Positions 58,201 to 64,000 of a stretch of 64,000 bases of DNA are shown piece after piece (position 1 is the stretch's first letter; each line of letters starts with the position of its first letter). The notes beneath the pieces are model-generated. The model ran no database searches, was not told the origin of the DNA, and was given only the letters and a program-made list of their open reading frames with translations. This stretch comes from Edolisoma coerulescens (Eukaryota; Chordata; Aves; Passeriformes; Campephagidae). Position numbers and translations under genes: made by a program. The stretch is taken from contig VWZW01001749.1 in NCBI GenBank assembly GCA_013397115.1, forward strand, positions 62,001 to 126,000. The letters run 5' to 3'.

Positions 58201-60027
58201 ATTTCATGTATGCTAAATATGCATACATGCTTTTCTCACAGCACTCAGGAGATTATAAATTGTTTGCACTACAATTGTGCCTAGAAGCCTCAGCAAAAAT
58301 TGAAGCTTCATTGTGCCACCTGCTGCATGAAACTTCTGGGGAGAGTGTCTGACCTGCAAGCCCCTAGTGTAAGTAGACAAGGCAGAAGAGAAACAACAGG
58401 ACCTGCACAAGTTCAGAAGGACTGAATGGACAGTGGACAAGAGCCTTCAGCACTACATGCACAACTAGTCTTGGGAAGATCTATCTCTTTGGCCTTCATG
58501 ATGGCTTCATGGCAAGGCTTTTCAAGCAGCTCTGATATCTATTCCTACTTTAGCCACTTTTACATGTAGTCGGCCTGAAACAAACTAATAATTAAAATTT
58601 TAAAAAAGGGTGCAAAACAAATACAAGAGCATACCATTTGTCATGCTTTGTTTTCAGTGTCACACCAGCAAATGTGCTGTATCCATTAACCTTTTTGAAA
58701 AGAGCAGAAGGTAAGCTAGTTAACATTTGACAGCTTTACTGAGTCTATTGACTTCTAATGAAAAATTCACCACTGCCAGATATTTTCTTATATCTGTCTA
58801 GTTCATACAGTTTGTCACTGAGACAGCCCTTAAAATCTCAATGTTTTACTCTCCCAGTTTCCCATATTTCTTTAGCAAACACAACTGGACATTATCATGA
58901 TGATTTATTTACTACATGAGCTTTAATTTGTTTGCTTTAAGTTCACTCAGTGTGGAAGATGACTTTCATGTTGTTAGCTGATAACATATGCCATACAAAA
59001 CACATACATTTTGTTGCTTAGTTCTATCCAGGAGCTGACTGGGCCCCTGTCAGACTGCTGGATGCAATGAACATTCTCTGTGTGGAAAGGTTAATGGGTA
59101 CAACATGTCCTTCTTGCACCTTGGAGAGCATACAGCACGTTCCCAAAATTACGGGAAGATTAAAAACAGTGATGGTATCATTGAATGCCTGTGTGAGGAT
59201 GCAGGTGCTCTAATGATAAGTTTGTGGTTTATTCTCAAAGAGGAGAGTGTTGAGAGCAATTCCCACTCCACAGTGTAATCAATCATTGGACTAGTGTATA
59301 ATTAATATGCCAGTTATATCACATAGCAGTTTTCCTTTTCAGACAGCTTAACTGTATTTTCAAGGTAGCTCGGCAGTCTTAGTGTCTACCTGATATTTCT
59401 ATGATAAAGAAAAGTTTAAAACATATAAAATAAATAATTATTACCACCCCATTCCCAAGAAAATAGAACGTACAATTTAGGGTAACAGTAACTTTGGTTT
59501 CCTCTTAGTTTCAAGCATACAAATGTATCTATTTGTTTTATATTGTGATATTAATTATTATAGATTCAAAGGATAAAAGCTTTGAGAAATAGATAAATAT
59601 TACTCTATGACAAGATAAATTTTATGCTGTTCCAGCTCTGTGGAGGAAAACCTGACAGGCCTCAAGGTATCCAAGATGAGCACAAAATGTTATGTATATG
59701 TAGAAGGCAAGGTGCAAGACAGAGAAGGAAGAGATTCTGCACAAACTAAGTACCTTCTGAAGCTCTCTAAGAAATTTGGATTATGGCTAGTCTGCTTGGA
59801 AACACATATCTAGAGTCTTTTAAAGAGTAGACCTAGTCAGAGTATGAAAAAAAGCCAGAGGTCTTAAATGCAAAAATAAAACAGGTTTCGTGATGTCTTT
59901 GATCTGCGGGTCAGAGACAGGTGACATATTACAAGCCATGACCACTTGATTAAGAGCACACAAATCCTCAGTGAATGAAAGTGTAAAATAGTACATACCT
60001 ACACGATCTCAGGAGAAAGCTCTTAAA
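52218..60027. other. unique non-coding DNA with A-rich and TAA simple repeats
   Basis: No gene or known interspersed element recognised in about 7.8 kb. Low-complexity items are a T run near 53980, an A-rich tract with ACC/AAC units at 54384-54455, and an 18-base perfect palindrome of TAA/TTA units at 54819-54836. The A-rich tract translates on the minus strand to a phenylalanine/leucine-rich chain that mimics a membrane protein but is only poly(T). Confidence 0.55.
54384..54455. repeat. A-rich (AAAC/AACC) low-complexity tract
   Basis: A runs of 9-12 bases separated by CC, C or CG (for example ACCAAC and ACGAACAC units) make up this tract on the plus strand. It resembles the complement of the G/T tract at 2467-2586 and the patch at 13048-13085. 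No adjoining retroelement body is recognised. Confidence 0.85.
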
Positions 60028-60116
60028 TTTTTTTTTTTTTTTTTTTTTTTTTCCTGGAGGGGGGGGGAGTTTGCGCTCTCCCGTCTGTCTGTGTTTTTCA
60101 CAGACATAAAACGTCC
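60028..60116. repeat. T25 run and G9 run next to CpG-containing sequence
   Basis: Twenty-five T residues (60028-60052) are followed by CCTGGA and nine G (60059-60067), then a stretch with several CpG dinucleotides (TTTGCGCTCTCCCG, AAAACGTCCGAG). A perfect 7-base hairpin, GTCTGTG (60087-60093) with CACAGAC (60099-60105), lies within it. On the minus strand the order is body, C-run, poly(A), which is what a retrocopy with a poly(A) tail would look like. I cannot name the element or find a clear target-site duplication. Confidence 0.6.
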
Positions 60117-62029
60117 GAGCCAAAGTCAGTAGGTCAGTAGTGTTATTGCTTTATGTTCGTAAGTCTACACTGATCACGGATCTATGTATAAAGAGCTAGA
60201 ATGCTTTCTGTACATCTTCTTTTTCCCCAGCCACTTAAAAAAAATGTGTAAGAAGGTGGTTTTGCTTAGATACATCAAGAAATAAAAAATAAAAAATAAA
60301 ATCTTTTTTTGCTTAAATACAAAATGTAACTAGGCAATGGACATGAAGGGAGCAAGGATTTCTTCAGATTTTCTGCAGTTTGCAGAACTGATACACAGCT
60401 TATATAGCAGTATTATACACTTGTGGTGCTAATAATGGTATTCCTCATTGATATTGTCCATGATGTGGATATTTTGTGTTGATGCATTTTTTGAGCTGAG
60501 GTTCTTATTCTCAGTGTCAGCAAGCCTTCTACTAAAGTAAAATGCAATATCAAGGCAGATTCTTGAGATATTTGCCTTGTTGGAGGTAGTCATACTATCA
60601 GTATATTTAATATATACTGCTGAAGAGTTAAATATTTGCTGTGGATTGCATTTTCTGTAGATGTCACATAACACATTTTCCATTCATACAACTCCACATA
60701 TGCCAGCATGACAGTGCCAAGCATGGTATGGTCACGTCACTATGAATGACGCTGAAGAGTGTCAGTAGAATTTGAAAGGCTTGCTTGCAATTCATTTGGC
60801 TTTCTAACATCTCATTTGGAACAAACTTGTCATATTTCTGTTTTCTGAACCTTATTTTGATTTTCCTTTCTGTAATTACAGTAGCATGTAGCTTTGGTGA
60901 CTCATGCTAAATTGTGCATTATTGTATTTCTAATGCTTATTCACATGCTATTTTCTGTATTATCCTATATCAGACCATAAGTTTATATCTCCTTAAAATA
61001 GTTAAGTTCAAACACTAGATCTGCAGCAGTAGCTGCTGGTAACACCTATCTCTTGTTTCATTGTGAAATTCTGTCTCATTCTAACAGACTCCAAAGATGG
61101 GCTGGTTATTTCTTCTTGCCTTGGCTAGCTCTGAGCTCGGCAGCCACCAGTAAAAAAATACTACAGCTTGTTTTTTCAGCAGTGCGACAAATGACAGATA
61201 TATCTTTTCTCTCTTCAGCTCCCTAACCAACACTGCAGTTTGGGATTTAAAATGTCTACAGCTCCAACTGGAATAGAAAAGCAAAGGTCATGATGTACAA
61301 ATCTGCTTTATTGATGCAGCAGCTAGGGCAAAGAGGGTAGCTCTTTGGCGAGCAAAACTTTCCTGGCTTTATGTAGCAGAATAAGGTCCCCAAATAACCA
61401 TGAGGTCATCACAGATCTCACCATTTGTAGCACATGCAAGGCATGTTTCTTTGACTCTTATTTTTTGATACTATGTCCTAGACATATGTCTATGTGAAAT
61501 GGGAGGGAGGGAGGGAGGGAGGAATTAAAAAAGTGAAAAGCAATCCAAGCACCTAAAACTCAACTAGAAGAGAAAAATACTGCCAAGGAACAAACAAGCA
61601 CGTGATGATGATTGCTTAATGAGCTATTAGGGATTTATAACAATACCTATACCTTAAATAGAAACAATAAATTTAAGTGCATAGTACAATAAAGTTTTGG
61701 AGCTCAATCCTTGAGATATATAGATCTTAGAGAAATAAAAGCATCTAATACTCCATAGAATGGCTTTCTAGTCTTCTCTTTTTGAGATTAAGTCTCAAAT
61801 AACTTATTTCTGTTGAGCAGGCCAATTGCTTTTCCACATGGATACTTCATTTACATACAAAACCCATAAGTAAAAATTATTCAGCTGGAGTGAACTCTGC
61901 TGGAAGTCCTGAATAACAGGGCAAGACTTCTATAAATTTGATAAATAAGACAAGTTTTCATCTTTAAATTGAGATTTTTGTAGTTGTATTATAGATACTA
62001 CTTCCTTCTCCCTTTTCTTTCTGTTGCAG
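60117..62029. other. unique non-coding DNA
   Basis: No gene recognised. An AAAAAT-type run lies at 60281-60301. The first 130 bases may be part of whatever element ends in the T25 run. The GGGA repeat is listed separately. Confidence 0.55.
61501..61522 (+). repeat. (GGGA)5 repeat, single-base-loop G-quadruplex motif
   Basis: Five GGG triplets are separated by single A residues (61501-61519), followed by AGG. Four or more G3 tracts with one-base loops form the most stable class of parallel G-quadruplex known in vitro. The tract is a short microsatellite in an otherwise AT-rich area. Confidence 0.9.
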
Positions 62030-62348
62030 GTATCTTTATGAAACACTAAGCCCAAACTCACAAAAGGATGCAAAGATGGCTCTTTTGAGCATCACTGCAT
62101 CCATGGTTTTTGTGTTCACCTTCCAGGGCTCAGATCCATATATGGTAGATGCAGAGAGCAGTCAAAGCCTAGAAGCTGCAATCCACTTACATAGCAAATA
62201 TATGAACATATCAAATAAAAATAGCAAGAGACCACGGCCCTCATCTCCATTCCACGAGGTTCAGACGTATGTCCCTGACACGGAATTCACAAGGCAAAAT
62301 ATTTCATTAGATAGCACCCAAAATATTTGGCTAGATAGAAGAATCTGA
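62030..62348 (+). CDS. weak candidate 3'-terminal exon or chance open frame
   Basis: A good splice-acceptor pattern (pyrimidine-rich CTTCCTTCTCCCTTTTCTTT then CTGTTGCAG) ends at 62029. From there one frame stays open for 105 codons to TGA at 62346-62348. It reads YLYETLSPNSQKDAK, then MALLSITASMVFVFTFQ and onward. An internal methionine (62076) is followed by a hydrophobic stretch of about 15 residues that could pass for a signal peptide. The rest is serine- and asparagine-rich, with N-[not P]-S/T patterns at NIS (twice). I recognise no domain or family. Other frames of more than 100 codons occur in this window by chance, so the open frame alone is weak evidence. If real, it would be the last coding exon of a plus-strand gene whose other exons lie to the left, and I see none. 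Confidence 0.15.
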
Positions 62349-64000
62349 CATAGCCAAGAAAGGTTTAAAATGCTCCTCAGGCTGGAGTGGTACAGCTCCT
62401 AAAGTCAGGCACTGAGGCATGTTCTACATGGTAGACAAAGAACCAGGAGGAAACAGAAATCTTCTGCCTTGATGTCTGAAGATGGGTATGCCAAATTGAT
62501 TGTAAAAATCATGATGCCAAAGAAACAGTAGGCAAGACAGAATTACACAATAAAGAGAGCTCCAGGACTTCAGATGTGTTTTCATTCAAGGGTCATTCAA
62601 GGATGCTGTTTCTTGCTGCTGACCTCAAAACTTTGCATGGAATTGAAAACATGATGCCAGGAGCATCATAAGCTAAGGGAGATACTATCTCAGGAGGCTG
62701 ATGGGCATATGTCATTCCCCTTGCTTGCATTGTTTGGTTTTGGGTTATTTTTCTAAATCGAGGCTTGAAAGAAATTTTGCCTGTCATTAACTGAACCCTA
62801 GGGAAGTTTCATCCATCTATTAATAGGCACTTATTTAACATAAGTAGCATGAGGTAATAGCTACCTATTCTCATCCTGAACTTTCACAAGTCTTGATGGT
62901 TTAACCTTGAATGAATATTTGAAAATGCATGTTCAACTTCTCTTTAGAAGTTTTACTGGCCGTGACGTAAGCTTCAGTATTACAACTGGCCTGCTGTAAT
63001 TAGGAAAGAGATATCAAAATTCTAAGACAGGAACACCTGAGGTAGCATATTAAATATTTATTCAGAGCAACACATTAAGCACAATAATGTAGACAGTGAG
63101 TTATTCTAATTAGATGTCCACAATAACCAGCTTTTCAAATCTGAACATTAAGCACTTCATGTGGCACAAAGAATACATTTATGAGGAAAATAAGGGGACT
63201 TTTCTTTCTGGGAAAGATTGAGAAAATTAATTTTCCCCTATTTCCCTTGGTAAACAATCCAATTTAGCTGAGATCAAGGCACAGCAGCTTGCCAATTTGG
63301 GATAGTAAACCTTGTTCATGTGCCATGGCATGTTACTTTTTATTTTGGTAAGTGCTAAGCAATTGATAAGTATCAGCCATTAGAGTTCACCTTCTTCTAT
63401 CAAGTAACTTTACATTCTAAATACACAGAAGTTACTTCTACCTCCTATAGCATTACTCATGACAACAAATACATTCTGATTTATTTTCTTTTCATATTCA
63501 GATACTTGTGGTTCTTTCTACCTACTGTAGACCTACAAGGTTTTTCTATACCCAGAGAAGATAAAAAGAAAGTTTTAAAGAGAACTCAAATCCAGTAATG
63601 AAAAGTCTGACAGTTCATTTTCAGGGCATCTCCATATAAACTACTCTGTGCAGCTCCTTTTGCTGTGCGTATCTCTTTTGTATTGTAAGTCTTTATTGTC
63701 AAGGGAAAATTGGCTGAGTTTTCAGTATGGTTTTAGGGGAAAGTTCAAAAGTCCCTTGTGCAGTTTTCATCTTTATCCAATAAGTTAAATCTAAATGATA
63801 AAATAGTTTTTGACAGTATTCTAATTAATTTTACTGTACTTTTCTAGTTAAAAGACATAGAGGAGTTTAATTAATTTTTAACATGTTCCTTCAGAATTTT
63901 TCAAAAACAGACAGAACACTTTTGAAGTGCTCATCACAAAATACGTATTTTAGAAGAACAAATGTCATCATTCCTCACTTCCCCCAGTGCACATACAAAC
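62349..64000. other. unique non-coding DNA, nothing recognised
   Basis: AT-rich sequence with no recognised exon, repeat or RNA gene. The minus-strand 64-codon frame at 62593-62787 shows no motif. Confidence 0.6.

Noticed and set aside
60053..60116. Retroviral primer-binding site on the minus strand (GGCTCGGAC)
   Set aside because: Only loosely similar to a tRNA-Pro type site; no LTR end or gag sequence adjoins it.
1..64000. CRISPR arrays, operons, riboswitches, tRNA and rRNA genes
   Set aside because: No regularly spaced repeats, no tRNA T-loop-like GGTTCGAATCC pattern, no rRNA text, and the sequence is plainly vertebrate; the direct repeats seen are microsatellites or small duplications in CR1.

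Overview
The window is 64 kb of AT-rich, non-coding vertebrate DNA, most likely from a bird. The main evidence is the repeat content. Every interspersed element I can identify is a CR1 non-LTR retrotransposon. The CR1 copies have the typical sauropsid 3' end, a short run of ATTCTRTG-like octamers instead of poly(A), and most are strongly 5'-truncated. I see no L1, Alu- or B-type SINEs. CR1 also occurs in turtles and crocodilians, so 'bird' is the best reading but not proven, and I cannot name the species. I see no tRNA, rRNA, snRNA, CRISPR array, bacterial or phage gene, operon or known protein-coding exon. The stretch looks like a gene desert or a very large intron.

Layout. 1-5416: unique DNA with a G/T-rich low-complexity tract near 2.5 kb and several short perfect inverted repeats. 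5417-5675: CR1 3' end, minus strand. 5676-9159: unique. 9160-9590: CR1 3' half, plus strand, followed by a 41-base T run. 9672-17536: unique, with a 130-base purine tract and a possible very decayed LTR-like segment (about 10.6-11.4 kb). 17537-18403: CR1 ORF2 segment from between the endonuclease and reverse transcriptase, plus strand, split by a foreign insert of about 320 bp. 20970-21110: (CTTT)n microsatellite with one unresolved base. 21844-21953: short CR1 tail, plus. 26231-26556: CR1 tail, plus, with compensating frameshifts. 30728-30830 and perhaps beyond: an older CR1 fragment, minus. 31-41.8 kb: unique, including a p53-site-like palindrome at 38.6 kb. 41834-42797: the best-preserved CR1, minus, carrying a broken reverse transcriptase reading frame. 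42.8-51.3 kb: unique, with a small GC-richer cluster of inverted repeats at 49.7-50.0 kb. 51340-52217: another CR1 reverse transcriptase remnant, minus. 52.2-64 kb: unique, with A-, T- and GGGA-type simple repeats, a T-run with adjoining CpG-containing sequence at 60.0 kb, and one weak candidate exon at 62.0 kb.

Nothing here works together as a gene system. The coding-like sequence I can identify is decayed CR1 ORF2, and the copies that carry reverse transcriptase sequence are interrupted by frameshifts, small tandem duplications or a changed catalytic residue. I found no new biological system. The observations most worth a second look are the p53-site-like palindrome (38634-38656), the nested insert in the 17.5 kb CR1, the single-base-loop G-quadruplex motif (61501), the inverted-repeat cluster around 49.7-50.0 kb, and the T-run with its CpG-containing flank (60028).
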